Assembly: GCA_029242545.1 (NCBI GenBank)
Contig: JAQWTV010000172.1
Location: forward strand, 26,221 to 90,220
Direction of reading: 5' to 3'
DNA length: 64,000 nucleotides
Origin: Roseibacillus sp.
Lineage (GTDB): Bacteria > Verrucomicrobiota > Verrucomicrobiia > Verrucomicrobiales > Akkermansiaceae
Position numbers and translations under genes: made by a program. Below the pieces are notes generated by a model that saw only the letters and a program-made list of their open reading frames with translations, had not been told where the DNA came from and ran no database searches. Shown in pieces: positions 9,474 to 20,000 of this stretch (position 1 is its first letter; every line of letters starts with the position of its first letter).

Positions 9474-12400
9474 ATGCGCCTAACCATCACTGCGCTTATT
9501 TTCCTCGGATCCCTGCCTGGAGTGACTGCTCCCCTGTCCTACAACCGGGATGTCCGGCCCATTCTGGCAGAGAACTGTTTCTCATGCCACGGGCCTGACA
9601 AGAATGCCCGCGAGGCCAAACTTAGACTGGACGTGCGGGCGGATGCCCTCGCCGCGGAAGCATTCGTCCCCGGAGACCCTTCCAAATCCGAAATCATTCA
9701 TCGCCTCCACACGAAGGATCCTGAGGAAATCATGCCCCCCCCGGAGTCTCACAGGGTGCTCACTTCTGAGCAGAAAAAAATTCTGTCTGACTGGGTAAAC
9801 CAGGGGGCAGAGTACGAACCGCACTGGGCCTACATAGTCCCCAAAAGGCCGGACGTTCCTGAAATGGGTGCCTCGCACCCTGTCGACAATTTCATCCTCG
9901 CGGGAATGGCCGAGGGTAGCCGCAAGCTCTCTGCGCGCGCGGACAAAGACACCCTGCGGAAAAGAATTTCGTTTGACCTGACCGGGCTTCCCGCATCGCT
10001 CCATGAGATCGAGACATTAAATGCTCAATCGTCCATCGACCACCTCCTTTCCTCTCCCCATTTTGGAGAACGGATGGCGGTCATGTGGCTCGACCTTGCG
10101 CGATATGCAGATAGCCACGGCTACCATAGCGACAAGACATGGAGCGTGACACCCTACCGGGACTATGTGATCCGGGCCTTCAATCACAACAAGCCCTACG
10201 ATACCTTTATCGTGGAACAACTGGCAGGAGACCTACTCAAAAAACCTACGACCGAACAATACGTCGCCACAGGATTCAACCGGGTAAACCAGGTTTCTGA
10301 GGAAGGAGGCATCCAGGATGCCGAATACATCGCCAAATATTATGCCGAGAGAGTACGGACAACTTCCGTTGCTTTCCTCGGTTCAACGATGGGATGCTCG
10401 GAGTGCCACGATCACAAATTCGATCCTTTCACCGCCAAGGACTTTTATTCCATGGAAGCCTTCTTTTCCGATATCTACGAGAAGGGAGCCTACAATGGGG
10501 ACGGCCGCTACAATCCCGGAGCGGATATTAAGAAATACCCGGGTTTCAAGCTCGATAAGTGGGGGCCAGCACTCGACGTCCCCGAACCAAAAAATACCGA
10601 TGAGCTGACGCGAATTGAGGCGGAAAAAAACACCCTCGAAAAGGAATTAGAGGTGACTGGACCCCAGCTCGAAAAGGATTTCCTCGCGTGGATCAAAGAT
10701 CTAAGAGGAAAAATTTCAGCCAGCACGCCAAAGGACCTTCCAATTCTTGATGATAACGAGCTTCCACTCGAGGGAGTCCAGACCGTTACCGAGAATGTTC
10801 ATTCCGGAAAGGTCGCTCGCCGCCAGACAAGCTCCGGCCTCGTTCAGCATATTGTGAACGCCGACAGCAAACCGATCAGCCTTGGCGATGGAGAACAACT
10901 TTTTGCCTACGTCTGGCTGAATCCCAAGAATCCCCCGCGCCAGATCATGCTTCAATTCAACGCAGAGAACTCATGGGAGCATCGAGCTTGGTGGGGCGAG
11001 GATCTCATCCCATACGGTCGGGGAAGCAACGGCCCAGATCACCACCGGGCCGGCGACCTTCCCGCGACGGGCAAATGGGTAAGGATCGAGGTATCCGCCG
11101 AAAAGGTTGGGCTACCCGCGGGAACCAAGATCACCCAGCTGGCCTATACTCAGCACGCAGGAGAGGTCCTCTGGGATCTGGCAGGCCGAACGACCAGCGA
11201 TGCCGGCGCCGCACTTGCAGGCATTCCAGAAAATCTTCGAAAACAGTTGCTGGCAGCTGGGAACAAGAAAATCGATGCCGAGCTCCGCGGACCACTAATG
11301 GATCACTTCCGAACGATTGCACCTTCGCTCCAGCCGGTTCGCGACAAAATCGCCAAGTTGGACCAGCAGGCAAAGGGCTCGATGGGCTCCACCCGCATGA
11401 CCCTCGTTACCCTCTCCGCGAATCCACGTGAGATTCGAATCCTGCCCAGGGGGGACTGGATGGACCGCTCCGGCCCTGTTGTGGAGCCGGCACTTCCAGG
11501 TTTTCTTGCTACTGATGCGCAAAAATTAAAACCCGGACAGGATCGCCTCACACGGCTTGACCTCGCCCAGTGGATCGCTTCCAAGGACAACCCACTCACG
11601 GCACGAGCCTTGGTCAACCGGGTATGGGCCCTCTTTCTCGGCACCGGTCTCTCGCGCGATCTGCAGGACCTTGGCAACCAAGGCCAGTGGCCTACTCATC
11701 CTGAGCTCCTGGACTGGTTGGCGGTAGAATTCATGGAGAGCGATTGGAACATCAAGCACCTCGTCAAACTGATCCTCACCTCGGAAACCTACCAGCAATC
11801 CTCCAATGCCTCCAGGGACATGACTGGCTCTGATCCCTACAACTTGCTCTACTCGAGGCAGAATTCCCGCCGCTTGCCTGCCGAATTCATCAGAGACAAC
11901 GCCCTCGCAGTCTCAGGCCTGCTTAATCCTATGATTGGTGGTGCGAGCGCTCGCCCCTACCAGCCGGCTGGCTACTACCGGGAGCTAAACTTTCCGAAGA
12001 GAACCTACAAACAGCATAATGATCAGAGCCAGTATCGTCGTGGGGTTTACATGCATTGGCAGAGAAGCTTCCTCCATCCCATGCTCGTCGCATTCGACGC
12101 CCCCCCGAGGGAAGAATGCACCGCGAGCCGGGAAACCTCCAATACCCCTCAGCAAGCTCTGAATCTCCTCAACGATCCTACCTTTGTTGAAGCAGCTCGA
12201 GTCCTCGCAGAGAAGCTCACGGGAGACAGCCGCCCCTTCAACGAACGCCTTGAAATGGGCTTCCAGCAGCTCCTCCAGCGGAAACCTCATCCAGAAGAAA
12301 GTAAACTCCTGAAGGAGCTATACGATCGACAGCTCAAGCGTTACATCCAGAGTCCGGAGGAAGCGAATGCACTTTTGAAAGTCGGGCTCCACACTGCAGG

Positions 12401-12488
12401 CAGAGAAGCCAATCCCATGGACCTTGCCGCCTTCACTTCGGTCACCAGGGCCCTACTCAACCTGCATGAGACCATTACCCGATACTAA
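9474..12488 (+). CDS. PSCyt1/DUF1549/DUF1553 protein with inserted beta-rich domain (1004 aa)
   Basis: Signal peptide about 1-19, PSCyt1 heme motif C35-x-x-C38-H39, DUF1549 about 130-350 with CSECHDHKFDPFT, and DUF1553 from about 690 with TARALVNRVWALFLG and GGASARPYQPAGY. Between them, at about residues 390-640, is an extra segment absent from the 785-residue paralogue. It starts with a charged, probably coiled-coil stretch and continues as a beta-rich jelly-roll-like block (LFAYVWLNPKNPP, AWWGEDLIPYGRG, WVRIEVSAEKVGLP). Such an insertion may bind carbohydrate, but I cannot name the family. A DUF1501 gene starts 27 bases downstream. Confidence 0.93.
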   Translation: MRLTITALIFLGSLPGVTAPLSYNRDVRPILAENCFSCHGPDKNAREAKLRLDVRADALAAEAFVPGDPSKSEIIHRLHTKDPEEIMPPPESHRVLTSEQKKILSDWVNQGAEYEPHWAYIVPKRPDVPEMGASHPVDNFILAGMAEGSRKLSARADKDTLRKRISFDLTGLPASLHEIETLNAQSSIDHLLSSPHFGERMAVMWLDLARYADSHGYHSDKTWSVTPYRDYVIRAFNHNKPYDTFIVEQLAGDLLKKPTTEQYVATGFNRVNQVSEEGGIQDAEYIAKYYAERVRTTSVAFLGSTMGCSECHDHKFDPFTAKDFYSMEAFFSDIYEKGAYNGDGRYNPGADIKKYPGFKLDKWGPALDVPEPKNTDELTRIEAEKNTLEKELEVTGPQLEKDFLAWIKDLRGKISASTPKDLPILDDNELPLEGVQTVTENVHSGKVARRQTSSGLVQHIVNADSKPISLGDGEQLFAYVWLNPKNPPRQIMLQFNAENSWEHRAWWGEDLIPYGRGSNGPDHHRAGDLPATGKWVRIEVSAEKVGLPAGTKITQLAYTQHAGEVLWDLAGRTTSDAGAALAGIPENLRKQLLAAGNKKIDAELRGPLMDHFRTIAPSLQPVRDKIAKLDQQAKGSMGSTRMTLVTLSANPREIRILPRGDWMDRSGPVVEPALPGFLATDAQKLKPGQDRLTRLDLAQWIASKDNPLTARALVNRVWALFLGTGLSRDLQDLGNQGQWPTHPELLDWLAVEFMESDWNIKHLVKLILTSETYQQSSNASRDMTGSDPYNLLYSRQNSRRLPAEFIRDNALAVSGLLNPMIGGASARPYQPAGYYRELNFPKRTYKQHNDQSQYRRGVYMHWQRSFLHPMLVAFDAPPREECTASRETSNTPQQALNLLNDPTFVEAARVLAEKLTGDSRPFNERLEMGFQQLLQRKPHPEESKLLKELYDRQLKRYIQSPEEANALLKVGLHTAGREANPMDLAAFTSVTRALLNLHETITRY

Positions 12489-12515
12489 GACGGGGAATCT
12501 TCACCATTGTCAGTC

Positions 12516-13937
12516 ATGAACGAACAGCTCATCAATGCGATCAACCGGCGGACCTTTCTCAAGGGCTCATCCTACTCCGTTGGCAGTGCCGCCCTCGCCT
12601 ATCTTCTGAGCCACGAGACCCAAGCTGCTTCCAAGTGGAAGGGCGTCCTCGATGAAAAACTGCACTTCGCACCAAAAGCCAAAAGGGTAATCCACCTCTG
12701 CATGGCAGGCGGCCCCTCCCATCTGGAAACCCTCGACCACAAGCCGGGGCTTGCCCGCCTCAACGGCAAACCGATGCCGGAATCCTTTACCAAGGGGCAA
12801 CAACTTGCGCAGCTCCAGGGAAGTCGGAACAAGCTCAAATGCCTTGGGCCTCAGCATGAGTTCAAACCCTACGGAGAGTGTGGCAGACTCATGTCCTCTG
12901 CCTTCCCCCACATCGGATCCATTGCAGATGACATTGCGGTCATCAACTCGATGTCTACTGAGCAAATCAACCACGACCCCGCTCACACCTTCATGAACAC
13001 CGGGTCGGTCATTCCTGGCCGGCCCTCGATGGGCTCCTGGCTTCTCTACGGACTCGGTGCAGACACGGACGAGCTTCCAGGCTTTGTAGTAATGACCTCC
13101 TCCGGTGGGGGACAGGATCAGCCCATCGCCGCCCGTCAGTGGCACAGTGGTTTTCTCCCCTCTCGATTCCAAGGTGTCAAATTCAACTCCAAGGGTGATC
13201 CGGTTCACTATGTAAACAACCCCGCCGGGGTCTCACGGGACAACCAGGGAGACCTCCTGAATACCATCAACGGACTGAATAACCTGCTGGGCCAGAGACA
13301 GAATGATCCTGAAATTGCCACCCGGATCGCCCAGTATGAAATGGCCTTCAAGATGCAGGCTTCCGTCCCGGACCTTGTCGACGTGTCCAAGGAGCCTAAA
13401 CATGTTTTCGACCTCTACGGGGCCAAGCCCGGGGACGGATCCTTCGCCTCCAACTGCCTCGTCGCCCGCCGCCTCGCCGAGCGTGGGGTTCGCTTTATCC
13501 AGCTCTATCACCGTGGATGGGATCACCATGGGAACGTCAAGGGAGCGATCAATACCGTAGCCGGCCACATCGATAAGGCCACCGCGGCCCTTGTCAAGGA
13601 CCTCAAGGAGCGGGGACTTCTGGAAGACACCCTCATCATCTGGGGAGGAGAGTTTGGACGCACCCCGATGGCGCAAGGTAGTGGGCGAGACCATCACATC
13701 CAGGCATTCTCGGTATGGATGGCCGGTGCCGGGATCAAGGGCGGTGCGAGCTGGGGAGAAACTGACGAACTTGGTTACGCGGTCGCCAAGGACCACGTCT
13801 CCGTTCATGATCTACACGCCACCATGTTGAAACAGCTTGGAATCAATCACGAACGGCTCACCTATCGGTTCCAGGGGCTCGACTTTCGCCTCACCGGGGT
13901 TGAAAAGGCGCGAGTCGTCGAGGAAGTGCTGGCCTGA
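12516..13937 (+). CDS. DUF1501 family protein with Tat-type signal (473 aa)
   Basis: I place the start at ATG 12516; a TTG three codons upstream is also in frame. The twin-arginine motif INRRTFLKG comes at about residues 8-16. Conserved blocks MAGGPSHLETLD, INHDPAHTFMNTG, WDHHG, WGGEFGRTP and GRDHH are all present, with QGLDFRLTGVEKARV at the C terminus. It closes the third complete cytochrome/DUF1501 unit of the block. Downstream lies a 169-base convergent gap in which I see no strong terminator. Confidence 0.94.
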   Translation: MNEQLINAINRRTFLKGSSYSVGSAALAYLLSHETQAASKWKGVLDEKLHFAPKAKRVIHLCMAGGPSHLETLDHKPGLARLNGKPMPESFTKGQQLAQLQGSRNKLKCLGPQHEFKPYGECGRLMSSAFPHIGSIADDIAVINSMSTEQINHDPAHTFMNTGSVIPGRPSMGSWLLYGLGADTDELPGFVVMTSSGGGQDQPIAARQWHSGFLPSRFQGVKFNSKGDPVHYVNNPAGVSRDNQGDLLNTINGLNNLLGQRQNDPEIATRIAQYEMAFKMQASVPDLVDVSKEPKHVFDLYGAKPGDGSFASNCLVARRLAERGVRFIQLYHRGWDHHGNVKGAINTVAGHIDKATAALVKDLKERGLLEDTLIIWGGEFGRTPMAQGSGRDHHIQAFSVWMAGAGIKGGASWGETDELGYAVAKDHVSVHDLHATMLKQLGINHERLTYRFQGLDFRLTGVEKARVVEEVLA

Positions 13938-14106
13938 GGCACAACGCGCGCCATCGGATTATTCCGTGGGTGAAACCTTAAGCCGACTAGTTGTAGCAAG
14001 GACGACCACCCCTAACCTAACGGGAGTCACAATTGCGATGGTGATTCTCGCCATCGGGCCGGCCCGGCAGGGTATCGGCTATCTAGTCAGGGAAGTCTTT
14101 CTGCTC

Positions 14107-15108
14107 CTACCAACCCGCGCCTTTTGTAAGAGTCTTAATTCGACAGACATGGAAATCGGCCGTCATATAGAGGGTCGACCCATCATCACCCCAGTTACAA
14201 TTTGCGGTACGCTGACCAGTCAGAATATGTCCGAGGAGCTTCCCCTCGGGAGAAATCACAAGCACCCCGCCCGGACCAGTAGTCCAGATGATTCCGTCCT
14301 TATCGACCTTCATGCCATCGGGAGCTCCAGGATACTTTCGGGCCAACGTGGAGCAATCGAAGAGGACCTTCTGAGCGCCGAGGGTTCCATCTGCCTTGAT
14401 ATCCCATGAAAAGATATAGGGTTTCGGGCCGTGGGACTGGGCGACATAAAGCTTCTTCTCATCAGGCGAAAGAGCAATCCCGTTCGGTCGGTCACAATCC
14501 TTTGTCAGCAGGGTTACCCCTCCATCGGTTTCGATCCGATAAACTCCAAACCAGTCCGTTTCCCGACGAGGATCCTTTTCCCGACGGGGCAAGCCGTAGG
14601 GAGGATCGGTAAAGTAAATCGCACCGCTTGAATGGATGACGAGATCATTAGGGCTGTTGAAACGCTTCCCGTCGTAGCGATCAGCAAGGGTGACCTTACC
14701 CCCTTCAGAAGTCAGCATTGCGACCCTCCGGTCGCCATGCTCACATGAGACGAGACGCCCCTTGGCGTCAAAAGAAAGTCCATTGGATCCGGGTTCAGGA
14801 TACCCTGGAGTCACGCCCGTGTATCCTGAGGGCGTCATGAAGACGGAATGACCCTCTTTCCCCTCAGACCACTGATAGATCGTGTTGGCAGGAACGTCGG
14901 ACCAGAGAAGCCGGTTGTTTTTACTGTCCCAGACAGGCCCCTCAGACCAGACAAACCCGGACGCCAAGACCTCGATCTCGGCGTCCTTCGCAACAAGTTG
15001 GTCAAAGGCCGGATCATGCCGAACGACAGATCCGATCTTCGGGCGCTCCGCTCCGAGAAAGGAGGAGCTCAGGGCCATGAGGGCAAGAGGTAAGATATAA
15101 TGTTTCAT
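14107..15108 (-). CDS. SMP-30/gluconolactonase/LRE family secreted protein (333 aa)
   Basis: A signal peptide (about residues 1-19, ending FLGA) leads into a six-bladed SMP-30-type beta-propeller. Family landmarks are WSEGPVW near 55, GSNGLSFDAKGRLVSCEHGDRR near 110-130, NSPNDLVIHSSGAIYFTDPPYG near 150, and PDGMKVDKDGIIWTT near 265. The glutamate in SEGP, the asparagine in SPND and the aspartate in APDG are the metal ligands expected in gluconolactonases. The likely reaction is hydrolysis of a sugar lactone in the periplasm. A small secreted protein gene lies 50 bases upstream on the same strand and may be co-transcribed. Confidence 0.9.
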   Translation of the reverse strand: MKHYILPLALMALSSSFLGAERPKIGSVVRHDPAFDQLVAKDAEIEVLASGFVWSEGPVWDSKNNRLLWSDVPANTIYQWSEGKEGHSVFMTPSGYTGVTPGYPEPGSNGLSFDAKGRLVSCEHGDRRVAMLTSEGGKVTLADRYDGKRFNSPNDLVIHSSGAIYFTDPPYGLPRREKDPRRETDWFGVYRIETDGGVTLLTKDCDRPNGIALSPDEKKLYVAQSHGPKPYIFSWDIKADGTLGAQKVLFDCSTLARKYPGAPDGMKVDKDGIIWTTGPGGVLVISPEGKLLGHILTGQRTANCNWGDDGSTLYMTADFHVCRIKTLTKGAGW

Positions 15109-15158
15109 AGTGTTGGGTAAAATTTCAGATCGATCCCGTTTCCCCGGGAACAGGTAGT

Positions 15159-15578
15159 CTAGTTGAACTTACGCTTTGGGAAAATTCCCCTCGGCGCCCG
15201 GAAGTATTGTGGCCAATCGACCCAGGTTGCTTCCGTAGTAAAAAACTCTCTCTCCACGATATACCAGCGGCCTCTCTTGTAGCGCAGAAGTACCCAGAGC
15301 ACCTCATCCGCCTCCTCAATCCATTCCTCAAACATGGTTCCTGCATAATTGATCCTCTTACTATCCATAGTGAGTGGGAGGGCATCCACAAACGCCCAGT
15401 CTTTTTCCATCATGATATGGTTGATGCGAAACGTGACCCTCTGGTGTACAGCATCCTCTACCGGATCAGCTACCGCAGCCATGATCTCGCGAAACTCCTT
15501 ACTCTCTTTTCCCGGCACCATTGGCGCTGCATCGACTACGGAGATCAGTATGAGGAGACAAAATAAGTACCGCATCAT
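15159..15578 (-). CDS. small secreted protein of unknown function (139 aa)
   Basis: A clear signal peptide (about 1-18, ISVVDA) is followed by one compact domain. It contains a 'DWAFV' strand near residue 60 and a 'VLWVLLRYKRGRWYIVEREFFTTE' type strand pair near 95-115, then a short basic tail. This pattern of helix followed by strands with tryptophans resembles small exported domains seen as hypothetical proteins in several phyla, but I cannot give a function. Two adjacent ATG codons are possible starts. It is divergent from the lactonase-like gene at 15748 and upstream of the SMP-30 gene. Confidence 0.75.
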   Translation of the reverse strand: MMRYLFCLLILISVVDAAPMVPGKESKEFREIMAAVADPVEDAVHQRVTFRINHIMMEKDWAFVDALPLTMDSKRINYAGTMFEEWIEEADEVLWVLLRYKRGRWYIVEREFFTTEATWVDWPQYFRAPRGIFPKRKFN

Positions 15579-15747
15579 GGGAATTCGTATCTTTTCCCAA
15601 CTCCTCCCGCAAGAACAGCATTCAGCGACATTATATCCCTGAACATGCCGAATTCCGTTCCGAGCAAAGCGCCTTACACACCCACCCGGGCTCTTCTATT
15701 CAGACAAGGCTTGCAGACAGGCCCTGATTCTCCGTCAATTGCCGGCC

Positions 15748-16881
15748 ATGCAACTCAAAGTTTTCCGGTTTCTCGCCGGCCTTCTCTTTTTCTCCCAGAT
15801 TCTCGCTCACGCAGGCACCACAAAAGTGTATCTCGGAACACAGGGCAGAGGGGACAGCAAGGGAATCTATCTCTGTGATCTTGATACCGAGACCGGGAAG
15901 CTCTCGCCACCAAGGCTGGCAGCCAATATTGCCGGGGCTGGCTTCCTCGCTCTCCACCCCAATGGGAAATACCTCTATTCAACCGCAAGAGGTAGTGAAA
16001 ACCAGGTAGCGGCCTTTCAAATCGGGAAGGACTACATGCTCAACCCCATCAATCTTCAATCCTCGGAGGGCAGCGGACCATGCCACGTTTCTGTGGACAG
16101 AACAGGGACATGCCTCATGGTCGCGAATTACGGAAGCGGCAGCGTGGCTGCCCTGAAAATCGATGAGGACGGATCTCTTGTAAAATCAGCATCGGCTCAC
16201 CAGCACGAAGGATCCAGTGTCAACCTCAGGCGCCAGAAAGGGCCACACGCACACTCAATCTACCCTGGTCCTGATAATAAATTCGCCTACTCGCCAGACC
16301 TCGGAATCGACCAGGTAGTCATTTACGGCCTGGATGCGGCCACCGCTACCCTCAAGAAAGTAGGCTCTGCTCGCACCAAACCCGGTGCCGGACCGCGCCA
16401 CATGAAATTCAGCAAGAACGGGCGGCATGCCTACGTCCTCACCGAATTGCACCTGACCGTCGCGGTATACGACCGGAACCCCGAAAGTGGACTTCTCGGC
16501 CATGCCAAACAGGAAGTCAGTTGCCTCCCTGCAAACGACAACTCCGAGGGAATGAGCTGCTCCGAGATCAGGGTGCACCCTAGTGGAAAATATCTTTATG
16601 CTGCCAACCGCGACGTCAAGGGGGAGCGCCGGGATTCCATCTCCGTGTTCAAGGTTCTTGAGGAAGGCCAGATCAAGAGAATTCAGAACGTCCCGGCAAA
16701 GGTCGAGATTCCCCGGAATATCGGAGTAGACCCGGAGGGTCGCTGGCTGCTTGTTGCGGGACAAAAATCAGGCAATGTCCCCGTCTTCCAGATCAGGAGC
16801 GATGGCACATTGAAGGAGACCGATAACAAAGTGAACGTCGCCAATGCAATGTGTGTAGAGTTCCTGAACCCAGGGGATTAA
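15748..16881 (+). CDS. lactonase family beta-propeller protein, 6-phosphogluconolactonase-like (377 aa)
   Basis: The ATG at 15748 starts a clean signal peptide (FLAGLLFFSQILAHAG), so I prefer it over TTG 15739. The mature part is a seven-bladed propeller of the YbhE/Pgl lactonase family: VYLGTQGRGDSKGIYLCDLD, FLALHPNGKYLYS, HVSVDRTGTCLMVANYGSGSV, GPRHMKFSKNGRHAYVLTEL, and IRVHPSGKYLYAANRD are blade repeats. KGPHAHS near residue 165 carries the conserved His-Ser block of the family. Because it appears exported, the substrate is probably an extracytoplasmic sugar lactone rather than 6-phosphogluconolactone; this is inference. Confidence 0.88.
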   Translation: MQLKVFRFLAGLLFFSQILAHAGTTKVYLGTQGRGDSKGIYLCDLDTETGKLSPPRLAANIAGAGFLALHPNGKYLYSTARGSENQVAAFQIGKDYMLNPINLQSSEGSGPCHVSVDRTGTCLMVANYGSGSVAALKIDEDGSLVKSASAHQHEGSSVNLRRQKGPHAHSIYPGPDNKFAYSPDLGIDQVVIYGLDAATATLKKVGSARTKPGAGPRHMKFSKNGRHAYVLTELHLTVAVYDRNPESGLLGHAKQEVSCLPANDNSEGMSCSEIRVHPSGKYLYAANRDVKGERRDSISVFKVLEEGQIKRIQNVPAKVEIPRNIGVDPEGRWLLVAGQKSGNVPVFQIRSDGTLKETDNKVNVANAMCVEFLNPGD

Positions 16882-17084
16882 TTTCATTGTTAATGCTCCT
16901 TTGATTTTCTTGTTACAGAGGCATACCCGGGACAACCCCGCTTTTGTGTTTTTTCGGCACGACCGGTCAAGAAAACACCAAAGACAGGCATGGGGCCAGA
17001 GTCTACCTTGAAGCTGGAACGCAATTTGATCTCGCTGATCCAACCAAATACCGTCGCTCGAATACTGAATCGGAATCATTTCCC

Positions 17085-20000
17085 ATGAAACACACGCCTC
17101 TCATCCTTACCCTCGCGCTTGCGGTGGCCGCCTTTGCGGCCCCGCTGATTTCACCACGAGAAAACGCCCGCCGCCTCGAAGTCCTATTTTTTGGTGCTCC
17201 TACAAAGAACCACCCCGGACATGATCCCATCACTCGCTATCGCGTGCTGAAAAAGCACCTCGGCGATGATGGAATCAACCTGACCTACCTCGAGGAGCCC
17301 TCCGAGGCCCTCCACCCCCATACTTTGGCTCAATTTGATGCGGTCCTCATGTATGGCAACTGGGCACAGCGCGGGCCGATGCCCGCGGAACAGGAAAAGG
17401 CCCTTGTGGATTTTGTCGAGAAAGGGGGCGGCTTTCTCCCCATCCACTCGGCCTCGGCCTGCTACGGGAAATCCGAGGCCTTCGTCAAACTCGTCGGGGG
17501 CGTCTTCAAGTCACACGGCGGCACTGAGTTTTCTCCCCGGACCACCAACGCCACTCACCAGATCACGAAGGGTTACGAAGGATTTACCGCCTGGGACGAA
17601 ACTTATGTCCATGAACGCCATGGTTCCGATCGAACCATTCTTCAGGAGAGGGACGGAGAGCCATGGACATGGACCCGAACCCAAGGCAGGGGCCGCGTCT
17701 TCTATACCGCTTCCGGGCACGACCACCGCGTCTGGGATCAACCCAACTTTCACGACCTTCTCAAGCGGGCAGTTTACTGGGCAGTGGGTGACGAAACTCG
17801 GGGCAAGCTTGCCGCCCTCAAACTACCAGAGTTTGAAATGATCGACGTCCGACTACCCGGCTATATCAAGCGCAAGTTGGTCACCAAGGTTCCCAAGCCC
17901 TTCTCCCCGGAGGAATCCATCAAGCTTGCTCAGGTCCCCCCGGGGTTTGAGTTATCCCTCTTCGCTTCCGAGCCTGAAATCGTCAATCCGATTTACATTG
18001 CATGGGATCATAAGGGCCGGGCCTTCGTCGTGGAAACTATTGATTACCCGAACAACTTGCAGGCAGGAAATATCGGGAATGATCGGATCAAGATCTGCGA
18101 GGATACTGACGGAGATGGGCGGGCTGACAAGTTCACCATCTTTGCCGATAAACTCTCAATCCCCACCACCATGGTCTTCGTAAATGATGGAGTCATCTGC
18201 ACGAATGGTTCAGATGTTCTTTTTCTCAAGGACACCGACGGAGATGACGTTGCTGATGTTCGTGAGGTCCTCTTCACCGGTATTCGCACCGGGGATACCC
18301 ACGCCGGAACCTCCAACTTCCGCTACGGGGTAGATAACTGGATCTGGGCGACTACTGGATATTCTGGCTTCGGAGGAGAAGTAGGTGGTCAAACTCATGG
18401 ATTCGGCACCGGAGTATTTCGATTCAAGCCAGATGCGAGTGCGATGGAATTTCTCCAGAACACTACCAACAACACCTGGGGCCTGGGCTTCTCCGAGGAA
18501 TTTGACATTCACGGCTCGACCGCGAACGCAAACCCAAGCTTTTACCTCACCTTTCCCCGAAGTCATTACGAGCAGGCCGGACTCAGCCAACCACGTACTC
18601 CACGAGCAGACGATAACCCCCTCTTCTTTCCGAGCTCCACAGACATTCGTCAGGTCGATGCCCACAATCGCTATACTGCCGCTGCGGGACACGCCTTTTA
18701 CACCTCCCGGCGGTTTCCCAAACGTTACTGGAACAACATCGCCTTCATCTGTGCGCCGACCGGAAAACTCGTTGGGCAGTGGACCCGCCACGCAAAGGGC
18801 GCTGGCTTTGAACTACAACAGCAACCCAACAACATTTATAATTCTGCTGATGCCTGGTCTGGACCGGTATGTGCCGAAGTTGGTCCAGACGGAGCACTCT
18901 GGATCTGTGACTGGTACAATGTCGTCATCCAGCACAACCCAACCCCTAACAAGGGCTCCTCAGGGTTGGACGCCAAACGGGGCAAGGGCAACGCCTACGT
19001 CACTCCACACCGGGATAAGCAGCACGGACGAATCTACAGGGTCTACCCCAAGGGCTCTCCCAATGATCGCTACAGGGCCGATTTCGCCAGTAGTAACATG
19101 TTCTGGCGAATGGAGGCTCAACGAGCAGCCGTCGAAAAGGGCCAGGCCATCGACAGAGTGAGCAATATCCACGAGTTCTATGCCAAGGCTGGCAATGGGT
19201 CCCTCGACCTCGAGACAATCAAGGCGGCTCTCTCCTCTAAAGATGCAGGTCTGAAGAGGGCCGCGCTCCGCAATGCGCCCCTCGATGACACCTTGGCCAA
19301 GATGTTCATCTCCGACGGGAAAATCACCATCAGAGAGCCAAGGGTCCTTCTGGATCTACTCCTCGCCTTTTCGAGCCTTGGAAACTCAGAGGCAATTGGG
19401 AGCGCTCTCGTAGAGCTTATCAGCACAGACTCGGCAGTCATCATGAATGACCCAGTCCTTCATGATGCCTTCCAGGTGGCAGCACGCCGGCACGGGGGAT
19501 CCTTCGTTAAAAGTGCCCTCGACCGCATCAGACCAAAAGAAACCAAGGGCCCCAGAGATGTGCTCCACAATGGAGATATCGAAAAAATTCAAGGAGGTCA
19601 GCCTGAAGGCTGGAAACCACGCTTTCACGGTGGCTCCCAGAATGCAGTCTTCTCTGCTGTCAAGGAAGGGCGCAACGGGAGTATGTGCCTGAAGGTCACC
19701 AGCGACCAGAGCTCGGACTCAGGGTGGGCTGCTACGATCAAGGTGAAGCGCAATACCCGCTACCGCCTCGGAGGATGGATCCGTACCGAAAACGTAAAAG
19801 GAAGCGGATCCATGTTCAATGTTCATGGAGTCGGACACCGGACCAAGGCCGCTCGCGGCACAACGGGCTGGACGGAGTATTCTGTTGATTTTGACTCCGG
19901 CAGTGCGTCGGAAATTATCATTCATGCACTCTACGGAGGCTATGGGGGACAAACGGGCACGGCCTGGTATGACGATATCTACCTGCAGGAGACCAGCGAG

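Noticed and set aside
15630..15635. TATAAT on the minus strand upstream of the small secreted protein
   Set aside because: A good -10 hexamer but no matching -35 at the right distance; not enough to call a promoter.
16944..17084. Longer start (TTG) for the ThuA/cupredoxin fusion
   Set aside because: It would put 47 polar residues before a clean signal peptide.
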